A DNA stretch of 64,000 nucleotides from Metallosphaera yellowstonensis MK1 (GTDB taxonomy: Archaea; Thermoproteota; Thermoprotei_A; Sulfolobales; Sulfolobaceae), in contig NZ_JH597770.1 of the NCBI RefSeq assembly GCF_000243315.1, positions 190,794-254,793 of the forward strand, read 5' to 3'. Of this stretch, positions 16,736 through 27,558 are shown piece after piece. A model generated the notes under the pieces. The model searched no databases, was not told the origin of the DNA, and saw only the letters and a program-made list of their open reading frames with translations. Position 1 is the first letter of the stretch. Each line of letters begins with the position of its first letter. A program made the position numbers and the translations under genes.

Positions 16736-18076
16736 TTACTTAGAGCTTGTTGACTTCTGTCCCTCACCCTTATACCACTTCACTCTCTCTGGTACTGAGA
16801 GGTAGAAGTCGATCTTCCTGTGGGGCTTGTACAGATACTCTGGTTCGGCCTTTCCTTCCCTTAGGTCTGCCAAGTATTGAATGAACTTCTCCTTATAGTC
16901 GTCAACGTCTACCCCTATCTTTCTCATGAAGCCCTCTACGTCAGTGGCGTGCCAGTGAATCTGTGCTATCTTATATGGATCTGCACCCATAGCGATAGCG
17001 GCGAACTGTGCGTCGGCCAGAACCGGGAGGTTATAGTTGAATCCATGAGCCTTGCCGGCCCACTGGCTCTTATCTAACGTGGTTACACATCCTGTGTCTG
17101 AGGTAACGAAGACGTCTGCCTTCCCTTCCTCAACCGCAGGGATGACCTTCTTGAATAGGGCGAAGCTTCTGGAGAACTCCCTCTCAGTCAGGATGTGCCT
17201 AAAGCCGAAACCGCAGCAGTCCCACCAGGTCGAATAATCCACTAACTTGGCTCCGAAGTTCTGTACCGTCCCACTTGGAGCAGCTGGTCTTCTCCCCTGG
17301 AACACATCGGGGTCATATATGGTGTCCTCAGGGACGAGCTTGTACACGTGACACGGTGTGTGAACGGCTGCCCTCACCTCGTTCAGGTTATACTTCCTCT
17401 GTTGTGCGGCCTTCTTGCTCATAGTGTAGAGCCACTCAGAGTAGTGCACAACTTCCTCTGGGATGACGATGTCCATGTCCATCTTCCTCATTATGGGCCT
17501 TAACTTCTCCCTGATCTCCTTGTGCAAAACCAACATGTTCCTGATTTCCTTGTAGTGACCGAAGGAAGTTCCACAGTGTATTAGCGGGAAGTAATCTATC
17601 TCGTATGCCCTCCACATGTTCCTAACGTAAACTCCAGCTAGAGCTACTGGGTTGGAAGCACCAGACGCGTGGTAGTTCCAGCCCGTACAGGAGGTCTGAT
17701 GTGGTTCGTCCATGTAGTCTACTTCCATCTTGTTCATCATCCAGAAGACCGAAGTGGGATAACCGGGTATGTGACCACACTGTCCACAGCTCTTGTGTTG
17801 CCACAGCCTTGTCGTAGGAATGACCTTGGGGAAGCCGTTCAGGGTTTGCATCTTTACAGGATTGTTATAGGGCTTAATGTGATGTATTATTATCTCCCCC
17901 TTGTCTTCTAGCTTGTACAGTTCCTCCTTCACGTGGTTTAATCCGTGGGGAGTACTATACCTATATATTATCCTCTGGTAAACCTCGTTCCAATCCATGG
18001 TATCTGTCATGGGGAAGGCTTCCTTTATGCCCTCCTCTATCTTCTTATCTACCTCTTGAGCTGACAAACTATGCAC
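16736..18076 (-). CDS. hdrB1: sHdr complex subunit HdrB1
   Basis: 446 aa from GTG 18076, longer than a canonical HdrB. Cys motifs: C97/C100 (SCGQCGH), C130 (TSCTGW), a mid-protein PCHVYK, WDCCGFG and TGCVTT, consistent with one canonical and one modified CCG domain. A TATA-like caatatataatg lies ~20 bp upstream on the minus strand (about 18083-18094), so it may be transcribed separately from hdrC1, 134 bp upstream. With HdrB2 it forms the pair of catalytic subunits in sHdr. Confidence 0.9.
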   Translation of the reverse strand: MHSLSAQEVDKKIEEGIKEAFPMTDTMDWNEVYQRIIYRYSTPHGLNHVKEELYKLEDKGEIIIHHIKPYNNPVKMQTLNGFPKVIPTTRLWQHKSCGQCGHIPGYPTSVFWMMNKMEVDYMDEPHQTSCTGWNYHASGASNPVALAGVYVRNMWRAYEIDYFPLIHCGTSFGHYKEIRNMLVLHKEIREKLRPIMRKMDMDIVIPEEVVHYSEWLYTMSKKAAQQRKYNLNEVRAAVHTPCHVYKLVPEDTIYDPDVFQGRRPAAPSGTVQNFGAKLVDYSTWWDCCGFGFRHILTEREFSRSFALFKKVIPAVEEGKADVFVTSDTGCVTTLDKSQWAGKAHGFNYNLPVLADAQFAAIAMGADPYKIAQIHWHATDVEGFMRKIGVDVDDYKEKFIQYLADLREGKAEPEYLYKPHRKIDFYLSVPERVKWYKGEGQKSTSSK

Positions 18077-18210
18077 CTTCTAACATTATATATTGGTCAG
18101 GGTTAAATACTTTACTTATTAAACATTTTATGTAACTATGAAAGATATTACAATTGTACCGAAACTAGCAAAATAATGGCAAAAAAAGCTTTAGGCTAAA
18201 GGCAAAAAAG

Positions 18211-19053
18211 TTAGAGATCTAACCAACTGTCGGGTAATTCGCTTTCGTCAAGTTCTCCCTTCTCCCACTTCTGCTTTATCTCCTCTAGCTGGGACTTCCT
18301 CTCCTCATAGATGTCCATTATCATGTCGTAAAGGTCCTTGTCTACTCCCTTAAGCGAGTCCATGACACCTGACTCTATCATGATGGTCATCATCTCCACT
18401 GCAGTCTGTAAGGAGGGATGCCAGCCTATATCGGTCCTTTGCATCAGGTCAACAGGTATGGCCTTCCTATAAACGTCCATGTTCTTGGACTCTTCAACTG
18501 CCTGAGGACCCCAGTCTGGGAATGAATCTGGTTGGATCATATCTGGGGTAACTTGGTTGCCCATGGTCAGGACTGTGTATAGGACTCTCCTGTACGGGGC
18601 AAGGATCTCCTTAGCTGAGGGTAGGGCAAACTTTACGGCATACTCCCTGAGGACCATAATGAGTCCTGCAATTTCGTTGTTGAATGGACACCTCATGGAA
18701 CAGGTATAGCATTGGACGCATGCCCACACCTTCTTGTTTGTGAACTCCCATATCTTATCCACCTCGTCCCTCATCATGTACTGTATCATCTCTCTTGGAC
18801 CGAAGTCGTAAAACTTGGCTGCGGGACAACCTGAGGTGCACACTCCACAGTTTAAGCATCCCCTTAGATACTCGTTAAACCTGAAGTCTGACTTCACGGA
18901 CTCCCAGAACTTTATGGCTATCTCTCTATCTTGGGGGTTCAGATTTGATAATAGATTTCTTTCCTCCTCCGGTACAGGTCCCTGTACGTCATAGGCCATG
19001 TCCAGGAACCTGGGGTCGTCCGGGAGTTGTAATATACCCTTAGCTTGAGCCAT
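18211..19053 (-). CDS. hdrC1: sHdr complex subunit HdrC1 (two [4Fe-4S] clusters)
   Basis: 280 aa. Cluster ligands C66-C69-C72-C76 (CLNCGVCTSGC) and C112-C115-C118-C122 (CVQCYTCSMRC). The C-terminal ~150 residues are helical and acidic. First hdr gene of the cluster, 69 bp downstream of tusA. The minus-strand sequence cattattatacgg, about 25 bp before its ATG, may be its own promoter. In sHdr it should pass electrons between HdrB1 and HdrA. Confidence 0.9.
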   Translation of the reverse strand: MAQAKGILQLPDDPRFLDMAYDVQGPVPEEERNLLSNLNPQDREIAIKFWESVKSDFRFNEYLRGCLNCGVCTSGCPAAKFYDFGPREMIQYMMRDEVDKIWEFTNKKVWACVQCYTCSMRCPFNNEIAGLIMVLREYAVKFALPSAKEILAPYRRVLYTVLTMGNQVTPDMIQPDSFPDWGPQAVEESKNMDVYRKAIPVDLMQRTDIGWHPSLQTAVEMMTIMIESGVMDSLKGVDKDLYDMIMDIYEERKSQLEEIKQKWEKGELDESELPDSWLDL

Positions 19054-19122
19054 CTACATCCGTATAATAATGAGAAATGGGGACTTATAAGTTTTGTTAA
19101 AAAAAATCTAAAATAAAATAAG

Positions 19123-19365
19123 TTATTTGGCCCTCTTCACTAGTATCCTAGTCACGCCACCCTGCTGCTGTATATCTAGGATTTGGTGTCCTGTCCTCCT
19201 AGCCCAAGCCTCTATGTCAGGCTTGGCAGCAGGATCTGTGGCCAGAACCTCCAGGACTTCTCCTACGTTTATTTGCTTGATGGCCTTAGCGGTCTCCATG
19301 ACGGGGCCAGGACAATACATCCCTTTTACGTCTAGGGTTTTGGCTATTCTAATCTCCTGCGACAT
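19123..19365 (-). CDS. tusA: Sulfur carrier protein TusA
   Basis: 80 aa. The CPxP motif is at C18-P21 (GMYCPGPVMETAKAI), with the two-layer alpha-beta fold pattern of TusA/SirA. C18 would carry sulfane sulfur or thiosulfonate. It lies 10 bp downstream of dsrE2B and directly upstream of hdrC1. In Metallosphaera cuprina the homologous TusA accepts thiosulfonate from tetrathionate and exchanges it with DsrE3A. It is the likely sulfur donor to sHdr. Confidence 0.92.
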   Translation of the reverse strand: MSQEIRIAKTLDVKGMYCPGPVMETAKAIKQINVGEVLEVLATDPAAKPDIEAWARRTGHQILDIQQQGGVTRILVKRAK

Positions 19366-19375
19366 TTAGATCACC

Positions 19376-19792
19376 TCATATAAAGAGGGTTATACCACCT
19401 TCGGCCCTATCTAAGAAGGTAGCAACGCCCACAACTTCATCCACGAAGTCCGCTAGATCCTCCTTCTTCATGCCGAAGAATTCCATAGTGGTAGAACATG
19501 CGAAAACCTTAACCTCCCCCACATCCTTAGCCTCCTTCACCAGTTGGTGCCACATGGGGAACTTCATTTCTTGCATCCTCTTCATCATCATGGGGCCCAT
19601 CTGCTCGTAGTTCTTGTCTATCTGGGGCTGTGAGCTCATTCCTCTCTTGCTAATTGCGTTCAACCCCCAGAAGGTGAAGAAAAGGTTTACCTCGTATCCC
19701 GAAGCTGCAGCACCTGAAGCCAGGATGCCTACTGGCATAAGCTTATCTACTGTGCCCGAAAAGACGATTATTGAGAGTTTCTTTCCTGCCAA
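19376..19792 (-). CDS. dsrE2B: DsrE-family sulfurtransferase, DsrE2B-like
   Basis: 138 aa from TTG 19792. The sequence FFTFWGLNAI near residue 38 and the single Cys C99 (KVFACSTTM) are typical of DsrE2. There is no transmembrane segment, so it is the soluble DsrE2B type. It is the first gene of the minus-strand operon; a TATA-like ttaatataaa lies at 19811-19820, ~20-28 bp upstream. It probably holds or passes sulfane sulfur between DsrE3A and TusA; the exact role is unproven. Confidence 0.8.
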   Translation of the reverse strand: MAGKKLSIIVFSGTVDKLMPVGILASGAAASGYEVNLFFTFWGLNAISKRGMSSQPQIDKNYEQMGPMMMKRMQEMKFPMWHQLVKEAKDVGEVKVFACSTTMEFFGMKKEDLADFVDEVVGVATFLDRAEGGITLFI

Positions 19793-19810
19793 ACTTTCAC
19801 CAAAATCTCT

Positions 19811-19820
19811 TTTATATTAA
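19811..19820 (-). promoter_or_regulatory. TATA box of the minus-strand dsrE2B-tusA-hdr operon
   Basis: Reads ttaatataaa on the minus strand, about 20-28 bp before the TTG start. The 176-bp divergent space to dsrE3A probably holds the control sites of both operons. Confidence 0.55.
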
Positions 19821-19925
19821 AAATATTTAAGCTTTGTGGTCTTGTTTAATATCTAAAAAATCACTTTAAAATCCTGGGTAGTCTGCTCTAGAGCAGAGCG
19901 AGGAACCACATGAATATGTTTGATA

Positions 19926-19939
19926 AAAAATATAAGTAA
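19926..19939 (+). promoter_or_regulatory. TATA box of the plus-strand dsrE3A operon, with Shine-Dalgarno-like site before the TTG start
   Basis: aaaaaatataagta lies ~35 bp before TTG 19969, leaving room for a short leader that contains gagggagag (19958-19966), a purine-rich site that supports the TTG start. Confidence 0.5.
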
Positions 19940-19968
19940 GCTAAATTAAATAATCCCGAGGGAGAGTC

Positions 19969-20370
19969 TTGGCACAAACTCAAACTGAGCAAACGCAGGA
20001 GGAACAGAAGAAAAAGATACTCATCGTAGTAACGCACGGCCCAGAGGACCTCGACAGAACATATGCCCCTCTGTTCATGGCGTCCATTTCCGCCTCAATG
20101 GAATATGAGACCTCAGTGTTCTTCATGATCAAGGGACCTCTGTTATTGTCTAAGAAGTGGCAGGAAGAAGAACGAAAGAAGGGAGGTAATCCGTTCATAC
20201 ACTTCTTCGATATGGCGAAGGATAACAACGTGAAGATGTACGTATGCGTGCAGAGTCTGAAGGATATGTGCCACATGAATGAGAGCGACGTAGTAGACGG
20301 AGTGGAGCTAGTAGGCGGATCCACACTAATAGACCTCACTCTGGACGCAGACAGAACACTGTTCTTCTGA
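19969..20370 (+). CDS. dsrE3A: DsrE-family sulfurtransferase, DsrE3A-like
   Basis: 133 aa from TTG 19969, placed by the purine-rich site just before it. After a Gln/Glu-rich tail (residues 1-15) comes the DsrE fold, with C93 and C101 ([11 protein letters not shown]), the positions I recall as the reactive and second Cys of M. cuprina DsrE3A. That enzyme takes thiosulfonate from tetrathionate and trades it with TusA. It is divergent from dsrE2B-tusA and overlaps the next gene by one base (TGATG). Confidence 0.82.
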   Translation: MAQTQTEQTQEEQKKKILIVVTHGPEDLDRTYAPLFMASISASMEYETSVFFMIKGPLLLSKKWQEEERKKGGNPFIHFFDMAKDNNVKMYVCVQSLKDMCHMNESDVVDGVELVGGSTLIDLTLDADRTLFF

Positions 20371-21698
20371 TGCCCATGAAATATGATGTAGTAGTGATAG
20401 GAGGAGGCTCTGCTGGGTACGTAGCTGGAAGTGTACTAGCCAGAAACGGTAAGAAAGTTCTAGTAGTGGAAAAAGATAGGTTCGGGGGCGTCTGCGTAAG
20501 GTCCGGTTGCGCCCCCAGTATTTTTTTGTATGATGCCTCTTTTTTCTTAACAAGATTTACGGAGCTTGGAAACTATAAGGGTATCTCCATTGACGTTAAA
20601 GCCAAGGATCCTTTCAAGAAACGTAATGAGGTAGTGGATTACCTTTCAACTGCGGGTGAGAAATTAGTTGAGGACGCTGGAGCAGATGTGATTAAGGGGG
20701 AGGCTAGGATAAGTGGGAATTCATCTCTGTTGATTGATGGAAAGGAGGTTGAGTTCGATCGTGTAGTGATAGCTACAGGTTCGTCACCCTCCTTGCCGTG
20801 TATTAAGGGTGTGGAACAGGGTATCACTGAGGATGAAGCTGTAAACCTGAGTTTCACCCCCACAGATATGGTAGTGATAGGAGGGGGATTCGCTGGTGTG
20901 GAGATAGCACAGTTTTACGCCAGATTGGGTTCCACAGTCTCACTCATAACTAGGGGGAGAATCCTAAAGTGCCTAAGTGAAGATGCTAGGAACGCTATCC
21001 TCACCTCCCTCGAATGGGACGGAGTTAAGGTAATCGAGAACTGTGAACCGAGGGAGCAGGACGGAAAGGTGGTGAAGGCCACTTGCGGAGAGTTGAAGGG
21101 AGAGGTAACGGTTTACGCTACCGGGAGGAAGCCTAACTTTCCCGTGGGCCTCAACCTACTTGACGTGAATTACAACTCTAGGGGAATAGTTACAGACCAA
21201 TCTATGAGGACGAGCAACCCTAAGGTGTGGGCGGCAGGAGACGTGGTAGATAAGGAGAGAAAGGTTGCCCATTCGGCAATGATGGAAGGATTCATTTCCT
21301 CGCTGAATATCCTTGGGAGAGAATTGAGGATAGATCGACTTCCGGTTCCCCACGTGATATATACAGACCCTCAGGTCGCAGTTGTGGGAGATGTTAATTT
21401 GGCAACTTCATTTAGGAGATTCCCAATAAATGCCTCAACGAGGGCAATAATTTATGGACTCACCGAGGGATACACGAAGCTTGGCATCGACAGAGAGAAT
21501 AGGGTTGTGTACGGAGAGGTAGTTTCGAATAATGCAGAAGAGATAGTTAATCTTCTAGTACTCGCGATCAAGTTGAGGATGAAAGTCGAGGAACTAGCGT
21601 TGCTTCCCTTGGTCCATCCTTCAGTTTCGGAAGTAATCTCTAATGCTGCTAGAGCTTTCTTAAACCTCGATGTTGATGTATATAGGGAGAAAAGGTGA
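20370..21698 (+). CDS. Dihydrolipoamide-dehydrogenase-like flavoprotein disulfide reductase
   Basis: 442 aa. FAD motif GGGSAGYVAG at 11-20, redox-active C42-x4-C47 (GGVCVRSGCAPS), NAD motif GGGFAGVE mid-protein, a second FAD motif (WAAGDVV) and the C-terminal catalytic H416-E421 (VHPSVSE). All parts of an active Lpd-type enzyme are present. sHdr uses a lipoate-binding protein as sulfur carrier, so this enzyme may reoxidise dihydrolipoyl or persulfide intermediates and feed NADH. A lipoate-binding protein gene is not in the window. An ATG six bases downstream is an alternative start. Confidence 0.85.
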   Translation: MPMKYDVVVIGGGSAGYVAGSVLARNGKKVLVVEKDRFGGVCVRSGCAPSIFLYDASFFLTRFTELGNYKGISIDVKAKDPFKKRNEVVDYLSTAGEKLVEDAGADVIKGEARISGNSSLLIDGKEVEFDRVVIATGSSPSLPCIKGVEQGITEDEAVNLSFTPTDMVVIGGGFAGVEIAQFYARLGSTVSLITRGRILKCLSEDARNAILTSLEWDGVKVIENCEPREQDGKVVKATCGELKGEVTVYATGRKPNFPVGLNLLDVNYNSRGIVTDQSMRTSNPKVWAAGDVVDKERKVAHSAMMEGFISSLNILGRELRIDRLPVPHVIYTDPQVAVVGDVNLATSFRRFPINASTRAIIYGLTEGYTKLGIDRENRVVYGEVVSNNAEEIVNLLVLAIKLRMKVEELALLPLVHPSVSEVISNAARAFLNLDVDVYREKR

Positions 21699-22036
21699 AC
21701 CTGAAGGAATATCTTGAAAAGAAGAACTTCCGATATCGAGTTAATGAAGGTATAGAGGAGATCTACATGGACGACTATGTATTCTACATCAAGAACAACA
21801 CTCTCCACATCCCTATTCCCCTTCCCACTGGAAGAGAAAACCTTGATGAACTAGTGACCATGGGGACGTTTTACGCTAGGGCCTCGAGGCTGGTTCAGGG
21901 ATTGAAGGGGAAGGTCGAGTATGAGTTGAGAGAAACTACTGTGGAAGTCGTAGTTAATTTCACTTGCAGAGAGGAGCTGGAACAGAAACTAATTAATGCC
22001 CTGGAGGGAATTGAGAGTCTGAGGTATTTCATGTGA
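21695..22036 (+). CDS. Small conserved-looking protein of the sulfur operon, function unknown
   Basis: 113 aa from GTG 21695, overlapping the flavoprotein stop (GTGA). One Cys (FTCREEL, about residue 91). No lipoyl-lysine motif is visible, so it does not look like a lipoate-binding protein. I recognise no domain. Tight coupling to the flavoprotein and the CxxC protein suggests a shared pathway. Confidence 0.7.
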   Translation: MNLKEYLEKKNFRYRVNEGIEEIYMDDYVFYIKNNTLHIPIPLPTGRENLDELVTMGTFYARASRLVQGLKGKVEYELRETTVEVVVNFTCREELEQKLINALEGIESLRYFM

Positions 22037-22587
22037 GCTACGATTACGTAATTAGACAATACCTTAAGGCGATCAAGGACATAACGTTACGCCACTGTAA
22101 GGCTTCCGATTTCGTGGAATTTTTCCGAAGTGAATCTATCAGGATAGAAGATGAGGGAAATTGCCAAAAGCCGGAAATACATGTTTATCTCAGTGATGGA
22201 AAGTATTTCTCCTATTACGGGATACCATCTATGAACGAGCTATGGCCTTTCTTGAACGCCTTGGTCCGAGGATCCACCGGTGCAATACAGCTAGACTCTG
22301 AGGAACTGCAGTTGGCCAAGAAGGTTAAAGGTGACATTAAGCTCTTCGTCACACCTGAGTGCACAAAGTGTCCCATTACGGCGGAACTACTGTATCAAGT
22401 CGCCTTAGTCAACAGGAACGTTAAGCTTGAGGTTGTGGACTCCGAGCTCTATGACGATTTAAGCAAGAAATATCGCGTGATGAACGTTCCCAAGATAATA
22501 TTAAATGAAAAAGTGGAAATTCCTGGAGGATTTCCTCCACATATAGTACTTAAGATGTTAGCTAAGTCCAGTGAAGCTACATCATGA
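22033..22587 (+). CDS. Glutaredoxin/thioredoxin-like protein with CxxC
   Basis: 184 aa from GTG 22033, overlapping the previous stop. Residues 1-95 are an unassigned domain; residues ~100-184 have the thioredoxin-fold pattern: DIKLFVTPEC-TKC (C110, C113), the cis-Pro strand VMNVPKIIL and a C-terminal helix. This resembles one half of the archaeal protein disulfide oxidoreductase. It may reduce disulfides or persulfides of the sulfur carriers next to it. The CxxC is well placed, so catalysis is likely. Confidence 0.75.
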   Translation: MSYDYVIRQYLKAIKDITLRHCKASDFVEFFRSESIRIEDEGNCQKPEIHVYLSDGKYFSYYGIPSMNELWPFLNALVRGSTGAIQLDSEELQLAKKVKGDIKLFVTPECTKCPITAELLYQVALVNRNVKLEVVDSELYDDLSKKYRVMNVPKIILNEKVEIPGGFPPHIVLKMLAKSSEATS

Positions 22588-22914
22588 CGCGTCTGGAGAG
22601 ACAACTTTAACTCCTCGCCTCTCCGCTTCAGCCTTGACCTTCTCGTCAGATGCTATTAGTATGGCTTGAAGATCCGAGGCTACCATTATAGCCTCCGCCT
22701 CATGAATGGGTAACTCACCGTGAGAGAACACCTTGTGCGAATAGGCCCTCACCCAAACTCCCTTATCTAAGGCGAAATCTATATCAAGGTTATTCTTGAG
22801 AGCGTATGAGACACCGAATGTGGTTATTACCAACTTGTATTGGGAGAACTTGCTTAGGATCTCCTTAAGTCTCGGATAGGAACTAGGGGATATGACGGCG
22901 TACATATTCATCAA
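22582..22914 (-). CDS. Small PIN-like protein
   Basis: 110 aa. The second half (HEAEAIMVASDLQAILIASDEKVKAEAE split around D and E residues) resembles the end of PIN-like proteins of the DUF3368 type, with an acidic E-A-E and a later A-S-D-E. The N-terminal aspartate of a full PIN domain is not obvious, so it may be reduced or non-catalytic. Its ATG at 22914 lies 40 bp from the divergent DUF1641-like gene. It overlaps the CxxC gene's end by 6 bp. Confidence 0.45.
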   Translation of the reverse strand: MMNMYAVISPSSYPRLKEILSKFSQYKLVITTFGVSYALKNNLDIDFALDKGVWVRAYSHKVFSHGELPIHEAEAIMVASDLQAILIASDEKVKAEAERRGVKVVSPDAS

Positions 22915-22924
22915 AATTATTTAA

Positions 22925-25234
<2,310 letters not shown>

Positions 25235-25382
25235 ACTTATAGACTATGTTTACCGGTACATGCGGTACATCGTAGATGAGAATGTCGTAGCGCTGTGAAA
25301 ATGCCAGGAAACTCTAATAGACAGCGGTTAGATACCAGTTTACACGATGATGGAAGTAGCCTCATATGTGGTAACATTTTCA

Positions 25383-25445
25383 CAGAAGTTATGGGATTTT
25401 GCCTCGAGTACGGCCTCGCGGCTAAGGGGAATCTAATAACTGCTC
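25383..25445. mobile_element. 63-bp MITE with 7-bp target duplication (copy 5)
   Basis: Tips cagaagttat and ataactgctc, slightly diverged from the family. attttca flanks it on both sides (25376-25382 and 25446-25452), a perfect 7-bp duplication. It lies between the HDAC-family and permease genes, 19 bp past the stop codon of the permease. Confidence 0.85.
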
Positions 25446-25464
25446 ATTTTCAGATACACATCAT

Positions 25465-26016
25465 TCAGACCGTTAGAGGGTCAACGAGCAAGAAAGTGAA
25501 ATATGCAATAGTGAGTATAGATACGGCGAGGTTCACATACCTGTCAGCACTCTTGGGGACATACACGTTTATCCATCCCATAAGAAAGATAGAGATCCAA
25601 GTTATCGCCGAGAACCAGGCCACAATGAATACTCCATAGAGCACCGAACCTGTGTCCATAGCGAAGATTATGGCGAGGATCTTGGACGGGGTAACCACTA
25701 GTGCTCCCTGGACTATTCCAGCCCCCCTTGGTTCTATCTCCAGTTCCTTGCCTAAAATAACCGACATCAGGAGGATCATACCAAATGCGATGCCGACAAT
25801 ATACGAGGCCGCTTCCAGCGACGGTCTGACATAGGAGGCTAGACTCAACGCTATGGCTATAGGTATCGCAATAAGCAGAAATCCCAAAGAATGGAATGCG
25901 GCGAAAATCGCCACCTTCCTCCTCGTCTTCATCATTCTCGCTCCGGAGATGTGATCTGGTTCGAGACCGTGAGATAGAGCCAGGAGACCTGTCACCAGGA
26001 GGTCGGTGAAAATCAC
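25465..26016 (-). CDS. NicO/UreH-like metal permease
   Basis: 183 aa with five to six hydrophobic helices. The first helix carries HGLEPDH (H16, D21, H22), the metal-binding pattern H-x4-D-H of nickel/cobalt transporters. The family moves Ni or Co across the cell membrane; related small proteins are annotated as sulfite-export or UreH-like. The ATG is at 26016. A MITE lies just beyond the 3' end. Confidence 0.7.
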   Translation of the reverse strand: MIFTDLLVTGLLALSHGLEPDHISGARMMKTRRKVAIFAAFHSLGFLLIAIPIAIALSLASYVRPSLEAASYIVGIAFGMILLMSVILGKELEIEPRGAGIVQGALVVTPSKILAIIFAMDTGSVLYGVFIVAWFSAITWISIFLMGWINVYVPKSADRYVNLAVSILTIAYFTFLLVDPLTV

Positions 26017-26192
26017 AGGTTACCTCTAGGATATGCTTTAAAATGAGTTGTTGACACCAAGCATATTTAGGAGTAACACCTACAGGTCTCACAACGGCTT
26101 CAACTTGAGAGAGCTAGGTCTCCTCATCGTGAGGAGCTTAAATGAGTCTAATGGAGAGACATTCAGGATCGTGCCCGTTCCCTCATCACGAA

Positions 26193-26255
26193 CAGTAGTT
26201 ATTAGATTTCCCTTGATAACAGGACGTCAGTTAAGGGAAAGTCAAATAACTACTA
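26193..26255. mobile_element. 63-bp MITE with 6-7-bp target duplication (copy 6)
   Basis: Tips cagtagttat and ataactacta. The flanks share cacgaa (26187-26192 and 26256-26261). The interior ttcccttgataacagg matches copy 1. It lies ~55 bp from structured repeat C. Confidence 0.75.
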
Positions 26256-26310
26256 CACGAAATCAGAGCCCATTAGTGAAGGTTCTCTTTAAGTGGAGCC
26301 GGTCCTCTGA

Positions 26311-26502
26311 ACCGTTTGCCGCTACACTTTCATTCCACTCATTTTATGTTCGATCATGATCAGGTATGGGGACTTAGCCCTCAACCACCCACGAAGACTT
26401 ACGATAGGTGGCTCGTGGGACTCCTTAGAGCCCAACGGCACGGGGCTCACGTCCCAGATCACTCTCACCCTTTTGGGCAGAGCCCACATCGGTGTGAGAG
26501 AT
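26311..26502 (-). ncRNA. Structured repeat family, copy C: candidate non-coding RNA
   Basis: On the minus strand, stem 1 is CUCUCAC with GUGAGAG around AUGUGGGCUCUGCCCAAAAG; stem 2 pairs GAGCCC with GGGCUC, enclosed by UGGGAC with GUCCCA; stem 3 pairs CCACC with GGUGG; then GAGGGCUAAG as in copies A and B. It is followed by ATG ATC GAA CAT AAA ATG AG, a frame of 11 codons that ends in TAG. A good TATA box, tttttatatctg, lies ~44 bp before stem 1. No ORF of normal size follows. The strand is deduced from the promoter and from the order of shared blocks. Confidence 0.55.
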
Positions 26503-26533
26503 CACGTTTTATCGGTAAAGATCGGAAAATAAA

Positions 26534-26548
26534 CAGATATAAAAACGT
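26534..26548 (-). promoter_or_regulatory. TATA box of structured repeat C
   Basis: Minus strand cgtttttatatctg, the strongest of the three conserved promoter-like segments in this repeat family. Confidence 0.55.
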
Positions 26549-26735
26549 TCCTAATTAACATTACTTTGTAGAATCCTTCATTTTTCTCATAAAACGAGGT
26601 CATCAGTTCTCCTAAAACTCAAAAATCTAGTGTATGATAAAAAGAAGGACTACCGTTAGCTTGATGATAACTGAAGCAGTCTACAAAGCAACCCTTATGT
26701 CTAAATTTTTAAACATAGGTGTTCATCATGATAAT

Positions 26736-27155
26736 ATGAGTGAAGAGGAGATTTCTTATATTCTGAAAAATCTTAGAAGGATAGCCACTATAGGATTTTC
26801 GAAGGATCCAGATAAACCTTCACACAGGGTCCCTAAGTTCCTTATGGATCACGGCTACACAGTCTATCCAGTCAACCCTACTACACCTGAAATATTAGGA
26901 AAGAGATCATTCAGATCGCTCTCCGAAATAGGCGATTCCATAGACGTTGTTCAAATTTTCAGGCCATCAAGAGAGGTACCCCAGATTATGGATGAAGTAA
27001 TTAAGAGGAGGAGAGAGAAGGGTGACGTGAAGGCGGTATGGTTACAGGAAGGAATAAGGGACGATGTATCAGCGGAGAGAGCTAGGAACGAGGGATTAAT
27101 AGTGATCCAAGACAGATGTATGTACAAGGAATATCTAAGACTGTTCCAAGTTTGA
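26736..27155 (+). CDS. CoA-binding domain protein (YccU/succinyl-CoA synthetase alpha-like)
   Basis: 139 aa from ATG 26736. A longer frame from 26634 exists, but its first 34 residues are not family-like, and tttttaaac at ~26706 is well placed as a TATA box for 26736. The Rossmann core reads IATIGFSKDPDKPSHRVP (about 13-30), then YPVNPTTPEILG and VWLQEGI, all typical of YccU. The family binds CoA; its role is unclear, perhaps CoA protection or protein CoAlation. Monocistronic. Confidence 0.85.
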   Translation: MSEEEISYILKNLRRIATIGFSKDPDKPSHRVPKFLMDHGYTVYPVNPTTPEILGKRSFRSLSEIGDSIDVVQIFRPSREVPQIMDEVIKRRREKGDVKAVWLQEGIRDDVSAERARNEGLIVIQDRCMYKEYLRLFQV

Positions 27156-27201
27156 AGCTAGGGGTTTATCTATACGTACTAAAAAATAGATAAAGTTTTT
27201 A

Positions 27202-27558
27202 ATGACGAATGGAAAGAAATATATAATGCAGTCTCTGGAATCTTTGAAAGCCAAGAAAGAGAGCATAAGGTGTTGCTATAAGATAAGTGAGACCGATGTG
27301 GATTGTCTATTCACTCTTTTGGACCTCAAGGAGCCAAAGAGTTCCTCGGAACTTGCGGAAGTCATGAAGCTAAGTAAGACTACTGTGGAGAACAGTATGA
27401 AGAAGTTAATGGAGCTGGGGCTAGTGAGGAGAATAAAGATAGAGGAGAAGAAAATAGGGAGGCCTAAGTTTGTGTATTCATTAGTTGAAGATTTCTTTCC
27501 GAGAATTAGGGCTGATCTAAAGGATTGCGCGGAAAAAATACTCTCAGCAACTTCCTAA
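27202..27558 (+). CDS. Winged-helix transcriptional regulator (sulfur-region paralogue 1)
   Basis: 118 aa, or 110 from ATG 27226; upstream signals do not decide. A winged helix at about 32-95 has the recognition helix [19 protein letters not shown] and a wing [11 protein letters not shown] short conserved segment [10 protein letters not shown] with two Cys precedes it, and a further Cys (DLKDCAEK) follows. It is clearly related to the regulator at 28004-28399. Cys in these places could sense persulfides or redox state. It overlaps the convergent TusA-like gene by 15 bp. Confidence 0.75.
   Translation: MTNGKKYIMQSLESLKAKKESIRCCYKISETDVDCLFTLLDLKEPKSSSELAEVMKLSKTTVENSMKKLMELGLVRRIKIEEKKIGRPKFVYSLVEDFFPRIRADLKDCAEKILSATS

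Noticed and set aside
21695-22036. 113-aa protein as the sHdr lipoate-binding protein
   Set aside because: No lipoyl-lysine hairpin motif is visible and the size and composition do not fit the GcvH-like fold.
25295-25639. 114-codon plus-strand frame crossing the MITE
   Set aside because: It runs through the mobile element and antisense to the NicO-like permease gene.
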